The notes: generated from the letters alone by a model not told the origin. A DNA stretch of 41,897 nt from Tritrichomonas foetus (GCA_001839685.1 MLAK01000904.1:130142-172038), one strand, 5' to 3'. Shown: positions 28,213 to 37,639, counted from the stretch's first letter. Numbers and translations: made by a program.

Positions 28213-29403
28213 ATGGGAGCTTGTTCCTCTCACGAAGTCAAAAAGTCTTTCGTGCCGCAAATGAGCAAGCGCTATTCTAAAACTCAGCCGCCTCGCCTAT
28301 CTCTTCGCGTTTCCCTTGACGCCAATAAAGATACTATTCGAAGTGCCAGGAAAGCGAAAACAACAGACCTGTTTCAAATCGAAGGATTCGATAATTGCCG
28401 TCTTCTCGCCCAAGGCGCATCATCAATTGTCATACAAGCTTCAAAAGGAGGTGTTGACTATGCAATAAAAGTTTGTGATTATATAGAGAGTTTCGATAAC
28501 GAAGGTGAAATATATGGTGAAATAAAATCGGATAATTTACCTCATGAAGGTCAAAATCAAAATGAATTCATGACCGAAACAGATAAAACTTATTCAATCG
28601 AGAATGGGCAAACAAATGATCAAAATTTCTCCCATCAAAATTCAACTTCTCAAAGAAATGAACGCCGAAAAAGTATTAAGCGAATCAATGGATTCATCAA
28701 TCACAGACCAAAGGTAGAAATTGAGTTCCTGAGAAAGTTTGATCATCCAAATATTGTCAAGTTTATCGATTCTTTTGAAGACGAACAAAAACGCCACCTT
28801 TACATTGTTATGGAATATTGTCAAGGTGACAACATTATTATGAATCCATCAATCAACCTCAAGCGCGCTTTCTCTCAAATTCTTAGTGCCGTTCAATATT
28901 TACATCGATATCGAATTATTCATCAAGACATCAAACCATCGAATATCCTTCTCGATAATTTCAATAACGTCAAACTCATCGACTTCGGTACTGCAATTAG
29001 CATCCCGCCAGATCTCGAAAAAATTCCGGTCACTCTCAGCGGAACGCCTCACTATTTTCCTCCCGAATTCTTCACCGAAAATGAATGCGACCCATTTGCG
29101 GCAGACGTTTGGGCCCTCGGCGTTAGTTTATATCAGATCGCATTTGGAGTATTGCCATTTCAAGGAAAAACTCTTGAAGAGAAAGCGAGAAACATTCGCT
29201 CGCAAGAGCTGTCTTTCCCCAACCACGCGGACAAGGATTTGGCAGACCTGATTTCGAAAATGTTGATGAAAAATCCAGAAAATCGAATAAAAATTTCACA
29301 AATTTGGGCACATCCATTCATGGCAAAGGATAATTTCAACCAGAGACTCATCTTACAGCCAAAGTTTTACTCACTGAGATTGAAAAGGAAGTTGCAATTT
29401 TAA
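28213..29403 (+). CDS. CaMKK-like Ser/Thr protein kinase, putatively N-myristoylated
   Basis: A 396-residue kinase. It starts MGACSSHE: Gly2 with Ser at position 6 fits an N-myristoylation site, and Cys4 could be palmitoylated, so membrane attachment is likely. Kinase motifs are a degenerate glycine loop LAQGASSIV (65-73), K86 (YAIKV), HPNIVKF (178-184), HQDIKPSN (237-244) and DFGTA (257-261). SGTPHYFPPE and DVWALGVSLY follow. The order and wording (HPNIVKF, GVLPF, ELSFPNHADKDLADLISKML, KNPENRI) resemble CaM-kinase kinase/LKB1-type upstream kinases. An Asn/Ser/Glu-rich insert of about 65 residues lies between the ATP lysine and the alpha-C glutamate, where CaMKKs carry their RP insert. HQD replaces HRD, so it is a non-RD kinase that may not need activation-loop phosphorylation. 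No calmodulin-binding tail is obvious. Confidence 0.9.
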   Translation: MGACSSHEVKKSFVPQMSKRYSKTQPPRLSLRVSLDANKDTIRSARKAKTTDLFQIEGFDNCRLLAQGASSIVIQASKGGVDYAIKVCDYIESFDNEGEIYGEIKSDNLPHEGQNQNEFMTETDKTYSIENGQTNDQNFSHQNSTSQRNERRKSIKRINGFINHRPKVEIEFLRKFDHPNIVKFIDSFEDEQKRHLYIVMEYCQGDNIIMNPSINLKRAFSQILSAVQYLHRYRIIHQDIKPSNILLDNFNNVKLIDFGTAISIPPDLEKIPVTLSGTPHYFPPEFFTENECDPFAADVWALGVSLYQIAFGVLPFQGKTLEEKARNIRSQELSFPNHADKDLADLISKMLMKNPENRIKISQIWAHPFMAKDNFNQRLILQPKFYSLRLKRKLQF

Positions 29404-29939
29404 TTGATCAAAACACAAAAAAAAAAAAAAAAATGTTTATAGATATAGAAATGATAATTTAGTGAATATGAAAAATCGAACCATTACAATTCAGCGGAAT
29501 ATGTGTGTTAATATTATACAAGCATTGATTTTATGCCAATATACTTTCCCATTATTATACTATATGTTGCGTAATAAAAATGTTTTTACTTTCCACTTTC
29601 TACATCTTATTTTGTATATATTAGGGTTCGCGCTTATGCCCAATATGATTTTGGAAAACGAAAATCGGAGCTTAGGGATTTGGTGACGAATAAACGTTTC
29701 ATATCACATATTCTTTATGTAATGTTGTTGAAGAAATGCTTTGTACAGAAGAATTTCAAACCCTGAGCATAATTTTTTCAAACTCTAGGGCCTAGAGTCT
29801 AGGCATACGCGTGAACCTTATAGTATACCACTATTTAATTATTTGGGCTGTCGTTAATTCTTTCCAAAGAACAAATGAACAGGTACAAAACAAAGCACGA
29901 TGGTGGAGTATTAGAGCACAGAAAGCAAAAATAGAGAAT
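29404..29939. other. Intergenic region with poly(A) run and small palindrome
   Basis: After the kinase stop there is a run of 17 A (29417-29433). A 7-bp inverted repeat with a one-base centre (CTCTAGG/CCTAGAG) is at 29783-29797, in a patch slightly less AT-rich than its surroundings (29780-29920). A plus frame near 29468-29686 is short and unconvincing. No tRNA or other RNA gene could be folded by eye. Confidence 0.5.
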
Positions 29940-29941
29940 CT

Positions 29942-30534
29942 AAAGAAATAACAAAAAGAAAGAAATAACAAAAAGAAAGAAACCACAACAAGAAAGAAAT
30001 AACAACAAGAAAGAAATAACAACAAGAAAGAAATAACAATAAGAAAGAAAAAACAAAAAGAAAGAAATCACAATAAGAAAGAAATCACAATAAGAAAGAA
30101 ATNNNNNNNNNNNNNNNNNNNNNNNNNNNNNNNNNNNNNNNNNNNNNNNNNNNNNNNNNNNNNNNNNNNNNNNNNNNNNNNNNNNNNNNNNNNNNNNNNN
30201 NNNNNNNNNNNNNNNNNNNNNNNNNNNNNNNNNNNNNNNNNNNNNNNNNNNNNNNNNNNNNNNNNNNNNNNNNNNNNNNNNNNNNNNNNNNNNNNNNNNN
30301 NNNNNNNNNNNNNNNNNNNNNNNNNNNNNNNNNNNNNNNNNNNNNNNNNNNNNNNNNNNNNNNNNNNNNNNNNNNNNNNNNNNNNNNNNNNNNNNNNNNN
30401 NNNNNNNNNNNNNNNNNNNNNNNNNNNNNNNNNNNNNNNNNNNNNNNNNNNNNNNNNNNNNNNNNNNNNNNNNNNNNNNNNNNNNNNNNNNNNNNNNNNA
30501 AAGAAATAACAAAAAGAAAGAAATAACAAAAAGA
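29942..30534. repeat. 17-bp minisatellite, interrupted by assembly gap
   Basis: Tandem copies of a 17-bp unit, AAGAAAGAAATAACAAM with variants (ACC, TCA, final T), run from about 29942 into the gap. About ten copies are visible before the Ns and two after. The Ns cover 30103-30499 (397 bases), so the true copy number is unknown. The unit is not a multiple of three, so all minus-strand frames read as repeated FLL/FFLSYC-type peptides, which are not genes. The array ends about 30 bases before the stop of the Mei2-like gene, i.e. in its presumed 3' UTR or polyadenylation region. Confidence 0.93.
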
Positions 30535-30563
30535 AAGAACCAAGTGAAAGTAATCGCATTTTA

Positions 30564-31616
30564 TTAATGTTGAACCCGCACAATTGTCGGTTGATCCACC
30601 CTCTGAACATTCCTCCTGAAGCCGCCTGGAAGCGAGAACTCGATCGACACGCGTGACCCCATCACGTATTTTCCGCTTAAGTTGTTTAACGCCGCCTCAG
30701 CCGCGCGCGTGTCCCAGTATTCAATGAACCTCTGCGTGGGCTTTGTCGGTGTTCCCCTGATTTGGCGAATTTCACCAAATTGGCTGAATGAGCTTTCAAT
30801 ATGCTGGTCATTAATTCCAGATGGAAGGTGAAATACAACAATCGTTCCGTTGTTTGGCGGCTTCCGAGGATCCTCGATACGCTGGAGTGGTGCGTATGAA
30901 ACTATTATGGCTGTTCCGTGAACTGTTGACCCATTTGTGATGCGTTTGATCGTTTGGGCGTGTCTTAAATCATAATATTCGATAGTTAATATTCCGTTCG
31001 CCAGATTCGACTGGTCAATGACTTTTGCTGATTTGTATGGATTGAAAGTTGATTCGATTTCATCGGGGGTTATCTCCGGGCTGACGTTTGCAATCAAAAG
31101 TGTTCTATTTTCGATTTCGCTATATTCGGGGAAATTCTGCGAATAGTTTGGACCTTGTGGCGAATAATGTCCTTGAACTTGCTGTGGATGCCCGTTATTG
31201 GGAGAATTTTGAGATTGGCTATGGTTTTGTGAATTCTGAAATCCGAGATTAGATGGCTGATGTAAACCAGTATGCATATTTGAGAGCCCAGGCGAGATGT
31301 TTGCTCCAAGAGGTTGCATGTTGCCGGGCATTCCACCTCCCAAATTTGACTGTTGGTGGAGTTGCATATGCGTATTCGGGGTGATCTGTGGTGAATTTGT
31401 CTGAATCTGGACAGTTGGTGATATTTGAGATGCGGATGTGTTTTGCATAACGTCTTGGTTGGCAAAAATGTTCTGATACTGATCTGCACTCAAAAATAAA
31501 TTCTGCGATGGCTGTAGAGTGGAATCCATGTAGTCTGGAATGGACCTGGAAAGTGGCGAGCTTGCCAAGTTTGGTGGCGTTGCAAGGAAGTCGCTCCAAT
31601 TTGTTGTATCAGCCAT
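30564..31616 (-). CDS. Mei2-like RNA-binding protein with RRM1 and RRM2 only
   Basis: A 350-residue protein. The frame runs upstream to a TTG at 31661, but the first ATG is 31614-31616 (MADTTNWSD), with an initiator candidate just before it. Residues 1-165 are disordered and rich in Gln, Asn, Pro, Ser and Gly. RRM1 spans about 171-243 (RTLLIANVSPEITPDEIEST, then GILTIEYYDLRHAQTIKRI). RRM2 spans about 257-329 (GTIVVFHLPSG, FSQFGEIRQIRGTPTKPTQR, FIEYWDTRAAEAALNNLSGK). The phrases YYDLRHA, GEIRQIRGTP, RFIEYWDTRAAEAALN and the LPGG end are hallmark sequences of the Mei2 family, meiosis and developmental RNA regulators of fungi and plants. Those proteins have a third, C-terminal RRM that defines the family; here the protein ends about 20 residues after RRM2. 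It most likely binds RNA in nucleus or cytoplasm; targets are unknown. Confidence 0.88.
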   Translation of the reverse strand: MADTTNWSDFLATPPNLASSPLSRSIPDYMDSTLQPSQNLFLSADQYQNIFANQDVMQNTSASQISPTVQIQTNSPQITPNTHMQLHQQSNLGGGMPGNMQPLGANISPGLSNMHTGLHQPSNLGFQNSQNHSQSQNSPNNGHPQQVQGHYSPQGPNYSQNFPEYSEIENRTLLIANVSPEITPDEIESTFNPYKSAKVIDQSNLANGILTIEYYDLRHAQTIKRITNGSTVHGTAIIVSYAPLQRIEDPRKPPNNGTIVVFHLPSGINDQHIESSFSQFGEIRQIRGTPTKPTQRFIEYWDTRAAEAALNNLSGKYVMGSRVSIEFSLPGGFRRNVQRVDQPTIVRVQH

Positions 31617-31625
31617 ATTCGTGAG

Positions 31626-31630
31626 TGTGA
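31626..31630 (-). promoter_or_regulatory. Candidate initiator (Inr) of the Mei2-like gene
   Basis: On the minus strand this reads TCACA, matching TCAYW, with the A 12 nt before the ATG at 31616. It supports starting at MADTTNW and not at the upstream TTG. Confidence 0.45.
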
Positions 31631-31896
31631 ATTTAAATGGGATTAAAATGATTGACCGCAATCATAAAATTTTCCTTCAATTTTCTGGGTATCTTTCTTA
31701 TTTTCATTCATTTCTCCTTTAATTATAATATTTCTCACAAATTTTCTGAGAGCATTTCCGAGAAATATCGAATATTTGTGTTGATATTTGGCTAATATGA
31801 TGTTTTTTAAATGATTTAAATAGATATATGGTCGAATTAATATGCGATAATTGATAGAAAATCGAAAATCTCAAAAATTTTCATGAAATTAGATAG

Positions 31897-32337
31897 ATGG
31901 GAAAGAATAACAAGAAAAATGATTTATCATTTCCATTCACCATTGCTTGGAGATATTTCTTACTGTTTTGGTTGATCTTTTATCCAAAAATGAATAATTT
32001 AAAAAATAGGTTTCAGGTAGCTGAGGGGCCAAAAATCTTAACACATTTTCTTTCTCATGTTTTTATAATGAATAACCGTTTAATATACGAGTTTTTTCCA
32101 AATGGCACATTTGTCTATCTTTATTCACGTTTGTTTGATTATTTTATGAATTTTCATGGAAATATCAATATGAAAATGTGTAGCTATACAATGCTAATCA
32201 ATACTTTAATCTTGAGTAAATATTTTCTGATAATTGGTTTTGTAAATTTCGTAAAAGATAATTTGAAATTTAAATTATCAATTCTTTTCACTAATTATAC
32301 TCAATTAAAAGATATTTTCTTCTTAATGAAAGCTTGA
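31897..32337 (+). CDS. Hypothetical 146-residue protein, doubtful
   Basis: ATG-started frame rich in Phe, Leu, Asn, Ile and Lys, as expected for random reading of AT-rich DNA, yet longer than other chance frames between genes here. It has one hydrophobic stretch (AWRYFLLFWLIFY, about 17-29) and no motif I recognise. No clear initiator lies upstream. It could be an orphan gene, a decayed gene or noise. Confidence 0.25.
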   Translation: MGKNNKKNDLSFPFTIAWRYFLLFWLIFYPKMNNLKNRFQVAEGPKILTHFLSHVFIMNNRLIYEFFPNGTFVYLYSRLFDYFMNFHGNINMKMCSYTMLINTLILSKYFLIIGFVNFVKDNLKFKLSILFTNYTQLKDIFFLMKA

Positions 32338-32632
32338 AAATCACTTATAACTATTCTTTTTAATTTAATATAATTAATATATGTTTGACTCACAGTAGAA
32401 ATTTTAAAAATGAACTGTAGATTCATCAAGATGATACATTCCACAATTTTGTTTTTGAAAATTTGGTATTTTTCATCCAAAATATGAAATAACAGTTTTT
32501 TATGCATCAAAAAATCAATGAAACGAAAAGAAAAGAAAGAAAGAGAATTTCAAATCTCTATTTAATGAATTCTAATCTTTGATAATATCTATTTATTGCA
32601 TCATGTTAAATCATTTAACTTAAATGACTCTT

Positions 32633-33310
32633 TTACGGCTCCCATTTAAACAACGAGAAATCAAAGTTTTCAAATGATTCGACGATAACCGTCGGTTTTG
32701 CATCAAACATTTTCAAGTTTTCTTGGAACTCGTCATTGTTGGTATGCATGACAACAACTGGCATATTTGCTGCGTTTGCTGCTTTGACGCCGATAGCAGC
32801 ATCCTCGAACACCAAAACGTTCTCTGGTTTGAAATCACCGAGTTTTGAAGAAGCAAGTTGGAAAACGTCCGGATCTGGTTTTGCATGTTTTACTTCATCT
32901 CCGCAAACTTCGTAGTCGAAAAGGTTAAACAAATCTCGATGTTTGGATGATTTCAATTGATGATATTCGCGACTGCAGCTTGTGGCAACGGCCATTGGAA
33001 ACTTCATATCTTTGATTTTTCTGATAAGTTCGTCAACGTGTGGAATGAGTGGTGAATCTGGTAATAATTGATTTAATACGACTTTTCGCTTTTCGTGGTA
33101 TTTTTCTGGCGTCATATCGAGTTTGAAATGGTCAACAATAATTCTGCATACTTCAAGCTCGCTTCTTCCGTTTGTTTTTTTGGCGAGTTCGGGTGGATAG
33201 GTAAAACCTAAAACTGATCCATTCGCTTTGAAATAAATTGGTAATGTGTTAAGAATTGTTCCATCACAGTCGAAAATGACGGCTTTAATTGGATGTGGCC
33301 ACGCTGACAT
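32633..33310 (-). CDS. HAD-family phosphatase, HDHD1/beta-phosphoglucomutase-like
   Basis: A 225-residue cytosolic hydrolase, typical length for the subgroup, starting at ATG 33308-33310. Motif I is FDCDGTILNT with nucleophile D14 and acid/base D16. Motif II is ATSCS (Thr110/Ser111), motif III is HAKPDPDVF with K144, and motif IV is VFEDAAIGV with E169/D170. A small helical cap lies between about 20 and 90. The wording (KSSKHRDLFNLFDYEVCGDE, GKPDPD-like, VFEDA-x-x-GV) is closest to HDHD1/GS1 pseudouridine-5'-phosphatase and related beta-PGM-type enzymes that dephosphorylate small sugar phosphates. The exact substrate cannot be decided from sequence. Confidence 0.92.
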   Translation of the reverse strand: MSAWPHPIKAVIFDCDGTILNTLPIYFKANGSVLGFTYPPELAKKTNGRSELEVCRIIVDHFKLDMTPEKYHEKRKVVLNQLLPDSPLIPHVDELIRKIKDMKFPMAVATSCSREYHQLKSSKHRDLFNLFDYEVCGDEVKHAKPDPDVFQLASSKLGDFKPENVLVFEDAAIGVKAANAANMPVVVMHTNNDEFQENLKMFDAKPTVIVESFENFDFSLFKWEP

Positions 33311-33555
33311 TCCGCAAATAAAATGTTTTCAGGTCACATTTCATATTAACCGATTAAAAAGTACTCAATTAGTAATTTGTTTTATCTTTCAAGAGCAATT
33401 TTGATAAAATTAAAAATCCACTCCATATTCATACAATAGCTTCTAACTATAGTTAGCCAAATGGCTGATTTTCATCTTTGAAATAAAAATTGAGTGATTG
33501 AATGATAAATAAAAAAACTGAGCTCAAGGAAAAATTCGGCACAAATAAACACAAT

Positions 33556-35568
33556 TTACTGATAAGAAGATTTGAGGGCTGCTAAGCACCTCCTTTCTTG
33601 TACTTCAATTCGCTCAAACCCTTTCAAAACTTTTTCTTTTTTATCGAAAAGGGTTTCTATTTCTTCAACGATCATTCTACTATCATAATCTTTTCCATTT
33701 ATTTGAACTGTCTTCAAATTTTCATCATACATCTTTTTTCTCGCTAATTCAAGTCGCTTCATTTGCTGATTAGCAGACATGTAGTGCTGGATTAGCCTTT
33801 CACGTGTTTCACTAAAGCCTTTGAGTTTTTCTTGGCATGATTTTGTCATTTCATTCATTATTTCTTTTTTCTTCTTGATTTCTGAAATCACTTCTCGAAC
33901 TTGGGCAATTAATTTTGGCTTATCTGCATTTTTATCATCAAAATAATCACTATCATTCTCTGATTTTTTTTCTATAATCAAGCTTCGCTGAAGCTCGTTT
34001 ATTTTATGTTTTAATGAGGCATTTTCTTTTTGGAGTGCGTCAAGATCACCACCCTTTAGGAGGTTCATTTGCTCCACCTTTTGATTAAATCTATCGAATT
34101 CATTCTGTAAGTAATTTAGTGCAAGATCGCATGTTCTTGCTTGTCTAATCGATTTTAATCGCTGGATAATTGCTGGATTTGCACCTTTGACCTCTTTTGG
34201 TAAACTCTTCTGTAATCTAATATGTTTCATTTCAAGTTCCATTTGATCGAAGAGATCTTTGATTGGTGGAATTTTAGCAGCATTCAAGAAAATTTTCAAT
34301 TCTTTTGTTTTCGCAAGAAAATTAGTCATAGTTTCAGTTGAACCAAAAGTTGATGCGATTCTTTGAACTTGTAATTCCACTTTTTCTATCGGTCCTTCTG
34401 TCACATTATCACTTTCCAATGATATTAAAGCACTTTCAAGTTTCCCTAAAGCTGGGGATTGATTAATTTGTGATTTTGTAACAGCTTTGAGAATCTGATC
34501 TGTATCAGAATCCATCTCAATTGTGGATAGTTGGTTAACCGTGTTTATTTCTATTTTCTCTGATGTCGGACTATTCAATAAACCAGTTTTGCTTTTTGGT
34601 GATGATGAAGGTGTTAATTTTTTAGGTGAATTTTGAGCTGTTTTGATCGGTGAAATTGCTCCATATTGCATTTTTAGCTTATTAGAATTAAGTGTATTCA
34701 TGCTACTCATACTACTTGAATTGTTATTATTTATATTAGCAGAAATAGCTTTATTATTATGATGATTTGGATGATGATGGTTATTATTGTTTATTTGTGA
34801 GCTGGCGTGGTTTGGTAGTATGAGAGATTGTGTGCTAGCATCACTTCCTCTTCTTTCTTTGGTTGTACGTGTTGGAATTTTTGAATTTCTAAGTGGTGGA
34901 GTTTTTGAGCGAACTTTCTTGGCTTTATTTTTGGTGGTTTCCTTATCATTCATTTTTAGTAATTCTGTAATTTCGCGCGCTTCAGGAGGAAGCGTTAAAG
35001 GGGAAGATTCCATCAGAACGTTGTTTATGGTGTCAATTATTCGATTCATTTCGGAAATTTTTCTCGTTTTTTGATATCCCTCCATCTGCGAATTTTGGAA
35101 AACTGAATCTGTTTGAATTCTGTCACTCAAAAATTGAAGCTTTAACTTTACTGTTTCAAAATCGTTGGAATTGATGGCTGTTTCGATCGATGATATTGCT
35201 TTCGAAAAATTACTGGAAGAAATAGCATTCCGTCGTTTTTCTCCAAGGTTCGAACAATTGTATTTCTGAAAATCGTCGTTTATATGTTGCAGTTGCGTCA
35301 ATTGAGGAGATATCGAGGTGAGTAATGTAAGCGCGTTAGATTTGGCCACAGCCTGCTGCATTTCACGGTATACTTTTAGATATTGTCCTTCGAATGATTG
35401 GGCGGAAAGTTCTCTGTAGGTTCTCTGTAGAGCTTCGATCTTGATGATAATTTGATGGGAAGATTGAATTCGATTCCTTTGAAAAAAAGAATGCAATTCT
35501 ACAAGACACTCTGAAACGCGTGGATTCAAAACTGTCGCGCTTCGAGGTGACTTGTGTATGCATCTCAT
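33556..35568 (-). CDS. Coiled-coil protein with basic Ser/Asn-rich middle, unknown function
   Basis: A 670-residue protein starting at ATG 35566-35568, with a candidate initiator 3-7 nt upstream. The N-terminal ~200 residues are helical. A disordered, basic stretch follows (about 205-335) with many Ser-Pro sites (KTPPLRNSK, SPKSKTGLLNSP) and Asn/His runs (NNNNHHHPNHHNN). The C-terminal ~330 residues are coiled coil (QKENASLKHKINELQRSLII and on), ending ERRCLAALKSSYQ. The Ser/Thr-Pro sites make it a plausible substrate for proline-directed kinases such as the CDK and MAP kinase of this window, but that is speculation. Its layout resembles the coiled-coil protein at 2572-5919 without obvious sequence kinship. 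Confidence 0.85.
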   Translation of the reverse strand: MRCIHKSPRSATVLNPRVSECLVELHSFFQRNRIQSSHQIIIKIEALQRTYRELSAQSFEGQYLKVYREMQQAVAKSNALTLLTSISPQLTQLQHINDDFQKYNCSNLGEKRRNAISSSNFSKAISSIETAINSNDFETVKLKLQFLSDRIQTDSVFQNSQMEGYQKTRKISEMNRIIDTINNVLMESSPLTLPPEAREITELLKMNDKETTKNKAKKVRSKTPPLRNSKIPTRTTKERRGSDASTQSLILPNHASSQINNNNHHHPNHHNNKAISANINNNNSSSMSSMNTLNSNKLKMQYGAISPIKTAQNSPKKLTPSSSPKSKTGLLNSPTSEKIEINTVNQLSTIEMDSDTDQILKAVTKSQINQSPALGKLESALISLESDNVTEGPIEKVELQVQRIASTFGSTETMTNFLAKTKELKIFLNAAKIPPIKDLFDQMELEMKHIRLQKSLPKEVKGANPAIIQRLKSIRQARTCDLALNYLQNEFDRFNQKVEQMNLLKGGDLDALQKENASLKHKINELQRSLIIEKKSENDSDYFDDKNADKPKLIAQVREVISEIKKKKEIMNEMTKSCQEKLKGFSETRERLIQHYMSANQQMKRLELARKKMYDENLKTVQINGKDYDSRMIVEEIETLFDKKEKVLKGFERIEVQERRCLAALKSSYQ

Positions 35569-35570
35569 GG

Positions 35571-35575
35571 TGTGA
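35571..35575 (-). promoter_or_regulatory. Candidate initiator (Inr) of the 33556-35568 gene
   Basis: On the minus strand this reads TCACA, ending 2 nt before the ATG at 35568 (GGTCACACCATG). It gives a very short leader, as is frequent in trichomonads. Confidence 0.45.
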
Positions 35576-36117
35576 CCGTTTAAATAACGATTTAAAAATA
35601 TTCAAAGTTCACAAAATATGGTAATTTTGTGCAGAACTATATACCATCATAACTTAAAAATTATCTTATATAATCCTATTTTTATTTTGGCTTTTGAAAT
35701 AGTAAGTATTTATAAATATTATATTCTTTGGAGAAATAATTTTCAATAATAGACATTGAGAAAATAAGTGAAAAATCAGCACTAATAAGTCACCATTAAA
35801 AGTAGAAATGTGTTTACCGCAAAAGTGACAGATGTTCCAGAGAGGAAAAACATGTTTTTCATATTCGAATGAAAAAAAGCAATTGTATCATTTCGACTAA
35901 ATTCCAACAAAAAAATGAATTAGAAAAAGATATATGTAAAATCTGAAAGCCTTTAGAAAAAGCATTTGTGGTGATCATCTTACTTTTTTGAATTGAAAAA
36001 AATGATACATCAAAGACATTGAAAAAGTTTAAATTTGAGATAGTTGGATCAAAAAGTTAATAAATTCTAAGGATAAAAATTCTCAAAAAAATTTTTTTAG
36101 CGATCTACAATCAAAAT
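35576..36117. other. Divergent intergenic region, nothing recognised
   Basis: About 540 AT-rich bases between a minus-strand and a plus-strand gene, presumably holding both promoters. No gene-like frame or repeat is seen. Confidence 0.5.
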
Positions 36118-36921
36118 ATGTTCTTCGTTTTCTTAAATATAGTTTTATGTGATTGGGATGATGCCACAAAATGTGGAAACCTTTTCATGTGGCGGTATAA
36201 CTTTTGTAAAGAAGATTCAGGTTTTGCAGATAAAGATGGAACTGGAAAAGCTCAATGCTCATTATATGTGCCCTTTTATATGCCAGTTGGATGGTATGAA
36301 TACACTGATTCAATGTATTCTCAATTCAGTTTTATTGAAACCGAATCAACAATCAGCTCATCAGGTGCACCAGATGTCAGAAATGCTGCACCATCGTTTG
36401 CATCGGACAAAAAAGATGGACCACATGATACATTTGATAAAGAATGTCCAATGTATGATGGGAAAACAATACCAAATCAAACATCATGTTGTCTCCATAA
36501 ATATCAAAGTATGTTTGAAGCTGATTATACTGCTTCATTTATGAAAATTGAAGAATTCAAAAAACAATATCAATTCAGGATCTATCCAAAATGCTATGAT
36601 CTCTTAAGATATATGCCATGCGCAATATGTCATCCTAAAGTTCAAGAAGAGAATGTTTCTTTCATAGTTGGAAGTGGAATGCTTGATGGTTACAACTTGA
36701 GAATGCCAATTATTACTTATAGACTTTGTAATGACTATGCAGAAACAATTTACAAGCATTGTCGAGGAGGTTTCTTCATTGGAAATCAAAAGAAACATAT
36801 CGTACCAAAGAAGATGGGATTGGAACAATTTAAAGACTTAATGGGAGTCCCAGAGCTTCATGGATTGGCCAGTGATAAATGCATGGATATCCAAGATGTA
36901 AATCCTTTCTATTATGACTAG
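36118..36921 (+). CDS. Secreted Cys-rich protein, possibly folate-receptor-like
   Basis: A 267-residue protein with a short hydrophobic start (FFVFLNIVL, 2-10) that reads as a minimal signal peptide, so it is probably exported or vacuolar. There are thirteen cysteines. Spacing such as ECPMYDG, then TSCCLHKYQ, then YPKCYDLLRYMPCAICHPKV recalls the disulfide-bonded folate-receptor/riboflavin-binding fold. In that fold a CC pair is followed by a helical stretch and C-x(n)-C-x-x-C-x-P. Potential N-glycosylation sites include NQTS and NVSF. There is no C-terminal membrane span and no obvious GPI signal. The ligand is unknown and the fold assignment is tentative; the main alternative is a lineage-specific Cys-rich surface or lysosomal protein. 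Confidence 0.75.
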   Translation: MFFVFLNIVLCDWDDATKCGNLFMWRYNFCKEDSGFADKDGTGKAQCSLYVPFYMPVGWYEYTDSMYSQFSFIETESTISSSGAPDVRNAAPSFASDKKDGPHDTFDKECPMYDGKTIPNQTSCCLHKYQSMFEADYTASFMKIEEFKKQYQFRIYPKCYDLLRYMPCAICHPKVQEENVSFIVGSGMLDGYNLRMPIITYRLCNDYAETIYKHCRGGFFIGNQKKHIVPKKMGLEQFKDLMGVPELHGLASDKCMDIQDVNPFYYD

Positions 36922-37639
36922 TTAGTAATTATTAGATACAATAGATATTTATTTTTTGGTTAAACAGTTGTTTTATAATTATCTTATTATGCGATAAATT
37001 TCTTTGAATCTTGAAAGTTAAAAAAGAAGTTTTGAGATACTCTATTTGTAATAGTTCAATTAGAGAATCTCTAATTTTTACTATTTTAAAGTCATGTTTT
37101 TTATGGAAAATATAGAATAGTTTTTTGATTCTGTGATTGCCATTGTTTTTTTACACAATGTTGTTCAATATAGAGACATATGTTAGAGAATGACGATGAC
37201 TTTTGAATTTGAAACTGTTGTTGACTTATCAAAGTTTATAACATTTGACGAATCGCATGAGAATTTTTAGAATTTCAGCATGTTGACACAGTTATGAATT
37301 ACAAATAGAATTCTCAATTGAAAACTAATTGATTCACACTTTCAACTTCAGTTAGAATAGATTAGAAATGAAATTTAATTGTATATCTGATTTTTGAAAA
37401 CATCATGAGATATTACAAAATCTCCAAAGAAAGATAAATTACATTCAATCAAGTGATGAATCACAACTTTCGTGAACGACACAAATCACTAAACTATATA
37501 TTTCTATTTCATATCTTTCAAGAAATCTCAATTTCTCAACATTTTTCACTATATAAAGCATCTTCATATTATTCTCCATCCTTCGATTTATTTAAACAAC
37601 CAAGAAACAAAAGATGACGAAATCGCTACAAAAAGACAA
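36922..37639. other. Intergenic region, nothing recognised
   Basis: About 720 AT-rich bases after the Cys-rich protein gene. No gene-like frame, repeat or RNA gene is visible. Confidence 0.5.

Larger units (their letters stand above)
31617..32632. other. Intergenic region with one orphan open frame
   Basis: About 1 kb between two minus-strand genes. Apart from the plus-strand frame listed separately (31897-32337) there is only AT-rich sequence. A minus frame near 32301-32510 overlaps it and looks random. Confidence 0.4.

Noticed and set aside
29462..29686. Small plus-strand frame after the CaMKK-like kinase
   Set aside because: It opens at GTG, its product is AT-driven hydrophobic sequence, and no homology or initiator supports it.
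29831..30610. Minus-strand frames rich in FLL/FFLSYC running through the Ns
   Set aside because: They are the 17-bp minisatellite read in three frames, joined through undetermined bases.
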